NCBI GenBank assembly: GCA_035511515.1
Contig: DATKFG010000056.1
Location: forward strand, 1 to 14,396
Reading direction: 5' to 3'
DNA length: 14,396 nucleotides
DNA from: VBCK01 sp035511515
GTDB taxonomy: Bacteria; Pseudomonadota; Gammaproteobacteria; Burkholderiales; Burkholderiaceae_F
Part shown: piece by piece, positions 8,695 to 14,396 of the stretch
How positions within the stretch are numbered: position 1 is the first letter of the stretch
Layout of the letters: every line of letters starts with the position of its first letter
Made by a program: the position numbers and the translations under genes
The notes under the pieces: model-generated
The model's database searches: none
What the model was told of the DNA's origin: nothing
Seen by the model: the letters and a program-made list of their open reading frames with translations, nothing else

Positions 8695-10173
8695 TTACTG
8701 AAACCAATGAGCTCGCGCCGCCATGATCAGGCGGCCGGCCCGTTCCGCGTCGATGCCGGTCATCTCGGTGAGCTCGTCGACCCCCAGGTCGGCCAGTTCA
8801 TCGCGCGAACGCACCCCGTTGGACGACAGCTTGATGGCGAGCTCCGTTTCCATGCCTTCCAGATCGAGCAACGAGCGATCGGTCTGGTCCAGGTTTTCTT
8901 CGCGCGCGATCGCCTCGGTCAGCAGCGCGTTGCGCGAGCGCGTGCGAAGCTCTTCGACCGTTTCCTGGTCGAACGCCTCGATCTCCATCAGCTCCGCCAC
9001 CGGCACGTACGCGATCTCCTCCAGGCTGGAAAAACCCTCGCCGATCAGGATGTTGGCGACTTCCTCGTCCACGTCCAGCCGCTTCATGAACATCGCCCGG
9101 ATGCCGGTCTGCTCGCTTTCCTGCTTCTGGGTCGACTCCTCGGCGGTCATGATGTTGATCAGCCAGCCGGTGAGCTCGGAGGCCAGGCGCACGTTCTGGC
9201 CGCTGCGGCCGATGGCGATCGCCAGGTTGTCCTCGTCGACCACGACGTCCATCGCGTGCTTGTCTTCGTCGACCAGGATCGAGGACACGTTGGCCGGCGC
9301 CAGCGCACCGATCACGAACTGGGCCGGATCGTCCGACCACAACACGATGTCGACTCGCTCGCCCGCCAGCTCGTTGGTCACGGCCTGCACGCGCGAACCG
9401 CGCATGCCCACGCACGTGCCGATCGGATCGATGCGGCGATCGTTGGTCCAGACGGCGATCTTGGCGCGAACGCCCGGATCGCGCGCGGCCGATTTGATCT
9501 GCAGCAGCCCCTGCTCGATCTCCGGCACCTCCAGCTCGAACAGCTTCATCAGGAATTCGGGCGACGTGCGCGACAGCAGGATCTGCGGGCCCCGCAACTG
9601 GCGGTCGACCTTGGCCACCAGCGCGCGCACCCGGTCGCCGACGCGCAGATTCTCCTTCGGAATCATTTCCGAGCGCGCCAGGCGCGCTTCGACCTTGCCG
9701 ATCTCGATGATCGCGTCGCCCTTGTCCATCCGCTTCACGGTGCCGTTCACGATCGCGTCGTTGCGCGCCAGGAACTCGCTGAGCAGCTGTTCGCGCTCGG
9801 CATCGCGGATCTTCTGCAGGATCACCTGCTTGGTGTCCTGCGCGAAGCGGCGGCCCAGATCCTGCCGCGGCAGCTGCTCCTCGATGTGTTCGTCGACCTC
9901 GATGTCCGTGATCTGGTCGCGCGCGTCCGACAGGATGATCTGGTGACCCGGCTCCTGCAGCCCGGCTTCGTCCGGCACCACAAGCCAGCGGCGGAAGGCG
10001 TCGTACTCGCCGGTCTCGCGGTCCACCGCCACCCGAATATCGACGTCTTCTTCGGCGAACAGCCGCTTGGTGGCCGACGCCAGCGCCGATTCGAGCGCGC
10101 CGAACACCGTTTCCTTCGGAACGTTCTTCTCGCGCGCCAGAGCGTCGACCAGAAGCAGGATTTCTCTGCTCAT
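8695..10173 (-). CDS. nusA: Transcription termination/antitermination factor NusA
   Basis: RNA polymerase-associated factor that modulates pausing, intrinsic termination and antitermination. The 492-aa protein has an N-terminal polymerase-binding domain (1-125), S1 domain (about 135-200), KH1 (about 230-285, GTCVGMRGSRVQ at 252-263), KH2 (about 300-350, IGRSGQNVRL at 321-330) and two acidic C-terminal repeats (about 365-420 and 435-490), as in gamma- and betaproteobacteria. ATG 10173 (MSREILLLVDAL) aligns with the E. coli start and has AAGGA 9 nt upstream. The ATG at 10182 overlaps the rimP stop as ATGA but has AAGGA with no spacer. Coupled to rimP; a candidate feedback regulator of its own operon. 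Confidence 0.97.
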   Translation of the reverse strand: MSREILLLVDALAREKNVPKETVFGALESALASATKRLFAEEDVDIRVAVDRETGEYDAFRRWLVVPDEAGLQEPGHQIILSDARDQITDIEVDEHIEEQLPRQDLGRRFAQDTKQVILQKIRDAEREQLLSEFLARNDAIVNGTVKRMDKGDAIIEIGKVEARLARSEMIPKENLRVGDRVRALVAKVDRQLRGPQILLSRTSPEFLMKLFELEVPEIEQGLLQIKSAARDPGVRAKIAVWTNDRRIDPIGTCVGMRGSRVQAVTNELAGERVDIVLWSDDPAQFVIGALAPANVSSILVDEDKHAMDVVVDEDNLAIAIGRSGQNVRLASELTGWLINIMTAEESTQKQESEQTGIRAMFMKRLDVDEEVANILIGEGFSSLEEIAYVPVAELMEIEAFDQETVEELRTRSRNALLTEAIAREENLDQTDRSLLDLEGMETELAIKLSSNGVRSRDELADLGVDELTEMTGIDAERAGRLIMAARAHWFQ

Positions 10174-10178
10174 CGCCG

Positions 10179-10829
10179 TCATTCCTTGTTTCCCGTTTTC
10201 TCGTTTGGTTGGTTTGCTTGCAAAGTGCCCCTGAAATCAAACTGGGGCACCAGGCGGGCTTTTTCAATAGCCGCGAGCGGCAGCTCCAGCGGCGGCGGCA
10301 CGGGCGCCGGCGCAGCCTTGCGGCCGCGCCCCGCGGGCGCGCCGCCCGCAGCGGCCAGCTGCAGCAGCGCCCGCTCGGCGCCCGGCGGGCCAGCCAGCCC
10401 CAGCAGCTTTCCCTGGAAGCGGCGGCGACCCTGCAGCAGCTCTTTGAGCTGCACGTTGATGGCCGAGCCGGCGAACCGGACGAAATCGCGCGGCCCGAGC
10501 AACGGCCGGTCCAGCCCGGGCGAGCCGACCTCGAGCCGTTCGTAATCGACCTGCTCGACTGCGAACAGGTGCGAAAGCTGCCGGCTGATCCGCTCGCAGT
10601 CGTCCAGGCCGATGCCGCCCGCCGGGGCCAACGTGTCCACCGAGATCCGCAGCAGACCCTGCGCGGCCCGCTGCACATCGACCAGCTCGTAGCCCAAGCC
10701 ACGGATGGTCGGCTCGATCAGCTCGCGCACGGCCGAGGCCGAAGCCGGGCCGCGCGCAGCGACCGTTTCGGCCGCTCGCCGTCGCGGCGCCGCCTGCTGG
10801 CCCGCTGCATTCCAACTGTTCGTGCGCAT
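10179..10829 (-). CDS. rimP: Ribosome maturation factor RimP
   Basis: Binds free 30S subunits and aids their maturation. The family core runs from about residue 34 (VRELIEPTIRGLGYELVDV) through the hallmark LEVGSPGLDRPL (99-110) to KARLVPQFDF (190-199). The protein is 216 aa from ATG 10829, against about 150 in E. coli. The excess is an Ala/Arg-rich N-terminal stretch of about 33 residues, an Ala/Gly/Pro-rich insertion near 160-182, and a short C-terminal tail. A GTG at 10730 would start exactly at the conserved core and may be the true start; a GTG at 10832 is also possible. First gene of the operon; identity is sure, the start is not. Confidence 0.93.
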   Translation of the reverse strand: MRTNSWNAAGQQAAPRRRAAETVAARGPASASAVRELIEPTIRGLGYELVDVQRAAQGLLRISVDTLAPAGGIGLDDCERISRQLSHLFAVEQVDYERLEVGSPGLDRPLLGPRDFVRFAGSAINVQLKELLQGRRRFQGKLLGLAGPPGAERALLQLAAAGGAPAGRGRKAAPAPVPPPLELPLAAIEKARLVPQFDFRGTLQANQPNEKTGNKE

Positions 10830-11058
10830 CACGCCGGTATCACCCCGCCACTCGAAAGATCACGCATCAAAAAAAAATGGGCCCGCTAGCCCATTTTTCT
10901 AGTCCCGACAGGCTGGCGCCGCGCATTCGGTCTGCCAGCCGCCGCCCACCTCATCGACCGGATCTGCAGGGCCCGAACGCCCGCCTCGCAGGCGATCGAA
11001 CATCGATCCGGCCCCGGAGCCCGCCCGGTGTGCCTACTGCGCCTATATATCGACGCAA
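10830..11058 (-). promoter_or_regulatory. rimP-operon leader with terminator before the first gene (candidate attenuator)
   Basis: On the minus strand about 225 nt separate the likely transcription start from the rimP ATG. A strong intrinsic terminator lies within this leader, ending roughly 40 nt before rimP, and I find no convincing promoter between terminator and gene. Transcripts from the mapped promoter, and any read-through from rluB, must pass the terminator to reach rimP-nusA. A GUGGGC segment (minus-strand reading of 10945-10950) could pair with the terminator's GCCCAU arm, giving a possible alternative fold. Premature terminators have been predicted ahead of rimP in other proteobacteria; that this is such an element is inference. 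No initiator tRNA gene, as found here in E. coli, is present. Confidence 0.5.
10869..10898 (-). terminator. Rho-independent terminator, potentially bidirectional
   Basis: Perfect 10-bp stem AAAAATGGGC (10873-10882) and GCCCATTTTT (10889-10898) with a 6-nt loop CCGCTA. Read leftward, the stem is followed by an uninterrupted T-run (nine A on the plus strand, 10869-10877), an ideal terminator for scpB-rluB transcription. Read rightward there are five T, so it may work both ways. Its position about 190 bp after rluB and about 40 bp before rimP lets it act as rluB terminator, rimP attenuator, or both. Confidence 0.9.
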
Positions 11059-11064
11059 AAAGCG

Positions 11065-11093
11065 ATTATATCGTCTTGCCGCCCGCCGTTCTA
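11065..11093 (-). promoter_or_regulatory. Likely sigma-70 promoter of the rimP operon
   Basis: A perfect -10 TATAAT on the minus strand (plus-strand ATTATA, 11065-11070) lies 17 bp from a weak -35 TAGAAC (11088-11093) that overlaps the rluB stop codon. The surrounding DNA is very GC-rich, so a consensus -10 stands out. A second AT-rich stretch, TATATA, lies at about 11045-11050. Confidence 0.6.
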
Positions 11094-12506
11094 GCCGAAT
11101 CCGCGCCCCGGCTTCGGTCGCCGGAACCGGTTCTGCAGGCCCGCATTGGCGCGCGGGCTGTGTGGATGCGTCCCGTTGGCGATATAGCTGACGGTGCTGG
11201 TCATCGGATCGGGCTGGCGCGCCCCGCCCGAGGGTCTGCCGCCGGAGGGCTTGCCTCGGCGAGCGCCGTCGGGGCGCCGCGGCCCCGCACCGGCAGGGCG
11301 GCCGCGGATGGCCTCGGCCCCGATGCCCAGATCGTGCAGCCACGCCTCAACCCAACCCGGGGCCAACTCCAGGAAGCGGCCACGCGCGAGCGAGCGCGGA
11401 AGCGCAATCGAGCCGAAGCGGATCCGTATCAGCCGGCTGACCGTCAGGCCCACGGCCTCGAACATCCGACGGATCTCGCGATTGCGTCCCTCTTTGATCA
11501 CGGCCCGGTACCAGTGGTTCAGGCCCTGGCCGCCGGCATCTTCCAGCAGGCTGAAGCGCGCCGCGCCATCGTCCAACTCGACGCCATCGAGCAGTCGCTG
11601 GCGCTGCTCGTCGGTGAGCTGCCCGGCCACCCGCACGGCGTACTCGCGCTCGACTTCGAAGCGCGGATGCGTCAACCGGTTGGCCAGGTCCCCCGACGTC
11701 GTCACCACCAGCAGACCTTCGGTGTTCAGGTCCAGGCGACCGACCGAGATCCAGCGCCCGCCCGCAACCTTCGGGAAGCGCTCGAACACCGATGGCCGCG
11801 CCTGCGGGTCATCCTGGGAGACAATTTCGCCGGTCGGCTTGTGATAGATCAGAACCCGAGGCGGCTTGCCGGGTTGCCGGCGCTGCAGGGGCCGGCCGTT
11901 GATCCGAACCTGGTCAGTCGGCAGCACGCGCTGGCCGACATGCGCGGGTTGGCCGTTCACCGATACCCGCCCGGCCACGATCAGCTCTTCCATCTCGCGG
12001 CGCGAACCGATGCCGGCATCGGCCAGCACCTTGTGCAGCTTGTCGGACTGCGCATTGAGCGCCGATTGAGCCGCACGCCGTCCACGCTCGAGCAACTCGC
12101 GCGGCAGCGGCTGCTCCGGCATGGCCGCCTCGCTCAGATTCTCGCCGTCGGCCAACGGCCCGGACGGCTCGGCCTCGCGCGACTCGGCGGGCACCGCATC
12201 GCGGGGTGGCCGCTCGCCGCGGCCCCGACGACGCCGCCCGAGGGGACCGCGCAGGCGGCGCTCGCCGTCTGGGCCAGCGGGACCCGGGCCGGGCCGGGCC
12301 GCATCGTCCGGTTCATCCGAAGCTGCAACGGGGTCGGCCGGCGCAGTCGTCTGGTCCGCATCCGGGTCCGACCCCGACGGCGCGTGGCCGGCGGCGATGG
12401 CCGGGTCCGGCGGCGGTGCAGCTTCGGCAGGACTGTCGGAAGTTGTCTGGGCGTCCGGCGACGAATCGGCCGGCTCGGTCCCACTCGGCAAGGGTTGACT
12501 GGTCAT
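11091..12506 (-). CDS. rluB: 23S rRNA pseudouridine synthase, RluB/RsuA family, with long disordered ends
   Basis: Makes pseudouridine in 23S rRNA (U2605 in E. coli for RluB). The 471-aa protein has an S4 RNA-binding domain (about 156-200, LHKVLADAGIGSRREMEEL) and an RsuA/RluB-type catalytic domain (about 215-395) with the motif GRLDLNTEGLL at 256-266, D259 catalytic. EGRNREIRRMFEAVGLTVSRLIR (339-361) is a further family signature. The first ~150 residues are low-complexity Pro/Ala/Asp then Arg-rich, and the last ~70 are Gly/Arg/Pro-rich. This makes the protein much longer than the E. coli enzyme and suggests RNA-binding tails. ATG 12506 forms an ATGA overlap with the scpB stop; ATG 12521 is an alternative. 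RluB versus a close paralogue is judged from context and fold. Confidence 0.9.
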   Translation of the reverse strand: MTSQPLPSGTEPADSSPDAQTTSDSPAEAAPPPDPAIAAGHAPSGSDPDADQTTAPADPVAASDEPDDAARPGPGPAGPDGERRLRGPLGRRRRGRGERPPRDAVPAESREAEPSGPLADGENLSEAAMPEQPLPRELLERGRRAAQSALNAQSDKLHKVLADAGIGSRREMEELIVAGRVSVNGQPAHVGQRVLPTDQVRINGRPLQRRQPGKPPRVLIYHKPTGEIVSQDDPQARPSVFERFPKVAGGRWISVGRLDLNTEGLLVVTTSGDLANRLTHPRFEVEREYAVRVAGQLTDEQRQRLLDGVELDDGAARFSLLEDAGGQGLNHWYRAVIKEGRNREIRRMFEAVGLTVSRLIRIRFGSIALPRSLARGRFLELAPGWVEAWLHDLGIGAEAIRGRPAGAGPRRPDGARRGKPSGGRPSGGARQPDPMTSTVSYIANGTHPHSPRANAGLQNRFRRPKPGRGFG

Positions 12507-13147
12507 ATGGGCGAGACCCATGAGGAAGAAGATTCGAGCGACTGCGCCAGCGGCGCCGCAGCGCCGTCGCCAGCTTTCGGGATCAATGCGGCGTGTGTCA
12601 TCGGCAACTCCAGTTCCTGCGGTTCTGAGGCCGCATTGCCATTGGCCAGCGGTGGAAGCTCCTGCAGTGTCCGCAGGCCCAGATCGTCGAGGAAGGCGCG
12701 CGTGGTGGCCAGCAGCCCCGGCCGTCCGGGCACCTCGCGGTAGCCCACGGTTTCGATCCAGCCGCGCTCCTCCAGGGTCCTGATCACCTGGGTCGAGACG
12801 GTCACGCCCCGGATCTCCTCGATGTCGCCCCGTGTTACCGGCTGCCGGTACGCGATGATCGCCAGGGTCTCGAGCACCGCGCGCGAGTAGCGCGCCGGCT
12901 TGTCGGGATTGAGCCGTTCCAGGTATGCCCGCATCGCCGGCGTGCTCTGAAAGCGCCAGCCGGAAGCCAGGCAGACCAGCTCGACTCCGCGGCCCTGCCA
13001 GACGTGCCGCAGTTCATCCAGCAGCGCCTGCAACGTTGCGGCGTCGAATTCGCCACCGAATAACCGGTCGATTTCGGTCAGCGACAACGGCTGCTGCGCT
13101 GTCAGAAGCGCTGCTTCCAGGACGACCCTCGCCTCGTGCGCGTTCAT
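12503..13147 (-). CDS. scpB: Segregation and condensation protein B
   Basis: Subunit of the SMC-ScpA-ScpB condensin that organises the nucleoid for segregation. The 214-aa protein has two winged-helix domains: an N-terminal one (about 1-80, with ALLTAQQPLSLTEIDRLFG) and a second (about 88-165) with RAVLETLAIIAYRQPVTRGDIEEIRGV, the family hallmark. A Pro/Ala/Ser-rich tail follows. The start at ATG 13147 matches the usual position, with GGAG very close upstream. It overlaps rluB by ATGA. No scpA lies next to it: the upstream DNA has no convincing gene before the divergent lexA. Confidence 0.95.
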   Translation of the reverse strand: MNAHEARVVLEAALLTAQQPLSLTEIDRLFGGEFDAATLQALLDELRHVWQGRGVELVCLASGWRFQSTPAMRAYLERLNPDKPARYSRAVLETLAIIAYRQPVTRGDIEEIRGVTVSTQVIRTLEERGWIETVGYREVPGRPGLLATTRAFLDDLGLRTLQELPPLANGNAASEPQELELPMTHAALIPKAGDGAAAPLAQSLESSSSWVSPI

Positions 13148-13532
13148 GCTCTCCGTTCAAGTCGGTCGGCCCGTCATTGCACCGGATCGCATTCGCGATA
13201 CGGGTTGGCCGAACAAATCCCGGGTCCGGTGATCAATGCCACCCGCCGCACAGGGGACGGTTATGGCTGGCTGCCCGCGCCGGGCCGAGATGTACGATCA
13301 GAAAACGGGACGATCTGGAAGCATCTGGGGGTCTGGGCGCTCCACCCCGCTTTTACGTTTGGGTCGGGGCGCTCTGCTCCGTAAGTGGCTGCATTTAGCA
13401 GCAGCTCAGCGGCTTCCGGTTGGCCAAGCAGTGTATCACGCGACCTCGCGCGCACAACAGACGAAACGGATGACACCCGCGCAGGCGGTCGTCGCCACTG
13501 CGGACACGCGCTGATCGAGGGCCGGATCGGGC
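13148..13532. other. Intergenic region between scpB and lexA with no supported gene
   Basis: This stretch separates divergent scpB and lexA. Short open frames exist on both strands, but none has a recognisable domain, a good ribosome site and credible composition together. The longest minus-strand one (stop near 13261) runs antisense into lexA. A small hairpin, GCTGC-ATTTA-GCAGC, lies near 13388-13402. The scpB promoter should lie here, but I could not identify a good match to a sigma-70 site. Confidence 0.55.
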
Positions 13533-13567
13533 TTGCACCATCGTCCAGCACTGTATATATTGACAGT
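13533..13567 (+). promoter_or_regulatory. lexA promoter overlapped by SOS (LexA) box
   Basis: The box CTGTATATATTGACAG (13551-13566), flanked by A and T to give ACTGT...ACAGT, keeps the CTG-N10-CAG core and most of the alternating TA spacer of the enterobacterial-type LexA site. A -35 TTGCAC (13533-13538) and -10 TATATT (13556-13561), 17 bp apart, place the -10 inside the box, so bound LexA would block polymerase. The leader would be about 65 nt. Confidence 0.9.
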
Positions 13568-13633
13568 ATCCGGATCGGCAGCGAGGGGCCAGGTTGGCTT
13601 CCTCCGCGCTCCCCCAACCAACGGCACAACCGC

Positions 13634-14284
13634 ATGACCATGAGCACCGACACCGCCCTGGCCCTGACCACCCGTCAAAATGAAATCCTCGAGTTCATCC
13701 GCCATGCGCTGAGCACCCGCGGAGTGCCGCCGACGCGCGAAGAGATCGCGCGGGCCTTCGGTTTCCGGTCGCTGAACGCGTCCGAACAGCACTTGCAGGC
13801 GCTGCAGAGAAAAGGGCTGATCGAGCTGCTGGCGGGCACTTCGCGCGGCATCCGCCTCAAAGGCGGCACGCAGGATGCGATCGGAGCGGCGGCTCGCGAA
13901 TTGGGCCTGCCCCTGATCGGCAAGGTGGCCGCCGGCAGTCCGATCCTGGCCCTGGAAAACGTGCTCAAGCATCCGGTCATCGACGCGGCCCTGTTCAGGC
14001 CGCGTGCCGACTACCTGCTCGAAGTGCGCGGCATGAGCATGCGCGATGTCGGCATCCTGGACGGCGATTGGCTGGCCGTGCACCGGCAGGAGCAGGCATC
14101 GAACGGCCAGATCGTGGTGGCACGGCTGGGCGACGAGGTCACCGTCAAGCGGTTCCGGCTCAAGGGCACGCGGGCCGAACTGATCGCCGAGAACCCCGAG
14201 TACGCACCGATCATCGTGGATTTGAAGCGCGAAACGCTGGCCATCGAGGGCTTGGCGGTCGGAGTGATCCGGCCGTCGCTGTGA
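13634..14284 (+). CDS. lexA: SOS repressor LexA
   Basis: Represses DNA-damage genes and self-cleaves when RecA filaments form. The 216-aa protein has an N-terminal winged helix (about 10-75, LTTRQNEILEFIRHAL, VPPTREEIARAFGF) and a C-terminal S24 protease domain. The cleavage site is A100-G101 (KVAAGSP), the nucleophile S135 in GMSMRD, the general-base lysine K172 in GDEVTVKRF. All three are shifted by 16 from E. coli A84-G85, S119 and K156, so the protein should be fully self-cleaving. The extra length is partly a short N-terminal addition. Start ATG 13634 or 13640 (two residues shorter); neither has a strong ribosome site. The SOS box upstream implies autorepression. Confidence 0.97.
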   Translation: MTMSTDTALALTTRQNEILEFIRHALSTRGVPPTREEIARAFGFRSLNASEQHLQALQRKGLIELLAGTSRGIRLKGGTQDAIGAAARELGLPLIGKVAAGSPILALENVLKHPVIDAALFRPRADYLLEVRGMSMRDVGILDGDWLAVHRQEQASNGQIVVARLGDEVTVKRFRLKGTRAELIAENPEYAPIIVDLKRETLAIEGLAVGVIRPSL

Positions 14285-14300
14285 GTGGATAGAACGATTT

Positions 14301-14396
14301 ATGAACGCTCAGCAGCTTGCAGCCCTCACCCCCTCCCCTCTCCCGCTGCGCGGGCGAGGGGCGATACCGCGTGCCCCTGCAGACGCGTACGCACTT
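14301..14396 (+). CDS. Possible start of a small gene after lexA, containing the repeat (partial)
   Basis: An ATG 16 bp after the lexA stop opens a frame with no stop to the window edge (32 codons). It begins MNAQQLAALTP and then reads through repeat copy 3 (SPLPLRGRGAIPRAP). In other proteobacteria lexA is often followed by an SOS gene such as sulA or imuA, so a gene here is plausible, but I recognise no family in these residues. The Shine-Dalgarno is poor. The true start may lie beyond the window, leaving this as untranslated repeat-bearing spacer. Confidence 0.3.
   Translation, partial: MNAQQLAALTPSPLPLRGRGAIPRAPADAYAL
14323..14365 (+). repeat. GC-rich hairpin repeat, copy 3 (diverged loop)
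   Basis: Same unit and orientation as the copies at 2632 and 5866. The hairpin is at 14335-14361, both stems are intact and the loop is changed from TTC to TGC. Similarity weakens after GCGAT but GCGTGCCCYTG resembles the DNA after copy 1. The minus-strand G-quadruplex motif (14323-14344) is retained. It lies 38 bp after lexA and may be in frame in a short open frame. Confidence 0.82.

Noticed and set aside
10833..11090. Initiator tRNA gene (metY-like) upstream of rimP as in E. coli
   Set aside because: No cloverleaf, TTCRA loop or CAT anticodon arrangement could be found.
13261..13671. 136-codon minus-strand open frame between scpB and lexA
   Set aside because: Runs antisense through the SOS box and lexA start; no domain or ribosome site recognised.

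Overview
The window is high-GC bacterial DNA and reads like a Burkholderiales (betaproteobacterial) chromosome. The evidence is the block scpB-rluB followed by rimP-nusA-infB-rbfA-truB-typA on one strand, a LexA with an enterobacterial-type SOS box, and the overall protein character. No species call is possible from sequence reading alone. There are no rRNA or tRNA genes, IS elements, CRISPR arrays or phage genes that I can recognise.

Left part (1-2530), accessory in character. A serC fragment, of the alphaproteobacterial/archaeal sequence type, runs off the left edge on the minus strand. Next comes a MerR regulator with the full Hg(II)-type cysteine triad. It is divergent from a small plus-strand operon: a 72-aa, 11-cysteine GDCCVxC protein, overlapped by ATGA with a cysteine-bearing four-helix membrane protein of no known function, then a LysE/RhtB-type exporter. 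The divergent promoter has the overlong 20-bp spacer and mer-like dyad expected for MerR activation. No merA, merT or merP is present, so this looks like a compact non-canonical mercury or thiophilic-metal response cassette and is the best candidate for an undescribed system here. A secreted cupin gene converges on it.

Central part (2632-11093), core. The minus-strand transcription/translation operon is rimP, nusA, infB, rbfA, truB, typA. It supplies a 30S maturation factor, a transcription elongation/termination factor, IF2, a second 30S maturation factor, tRNA pseudouridine-55 synthase and the ribosome-associated GTPase BipA. A good promoter overlaps the end of rluB. Between that promoter and rimP lies a strong rho-independent terminator only about 40 nt before the rimP start. 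The rimP leader may therefore be an attenuator, a plausible route for feedback by NusA.

Right part (11091-14396). scpB and rluB are translationally coupled on the minus strand, with no scpA visible beside scpB. After a roughly 485-bp region with no convincing gene comes lexA on the plus strand, preceded by a near-perfect SOS box over its promoter.

A GC-rich hairpin repeat occurs three times in the same orientation (2632, 5866, 14323). The first two copies are identical over 46 bp. One copy sits inside the infB-rbfA gap and one lies in frame in a short open frame after lexA. On the minus strand each copy is also a G-quadruplex motif.
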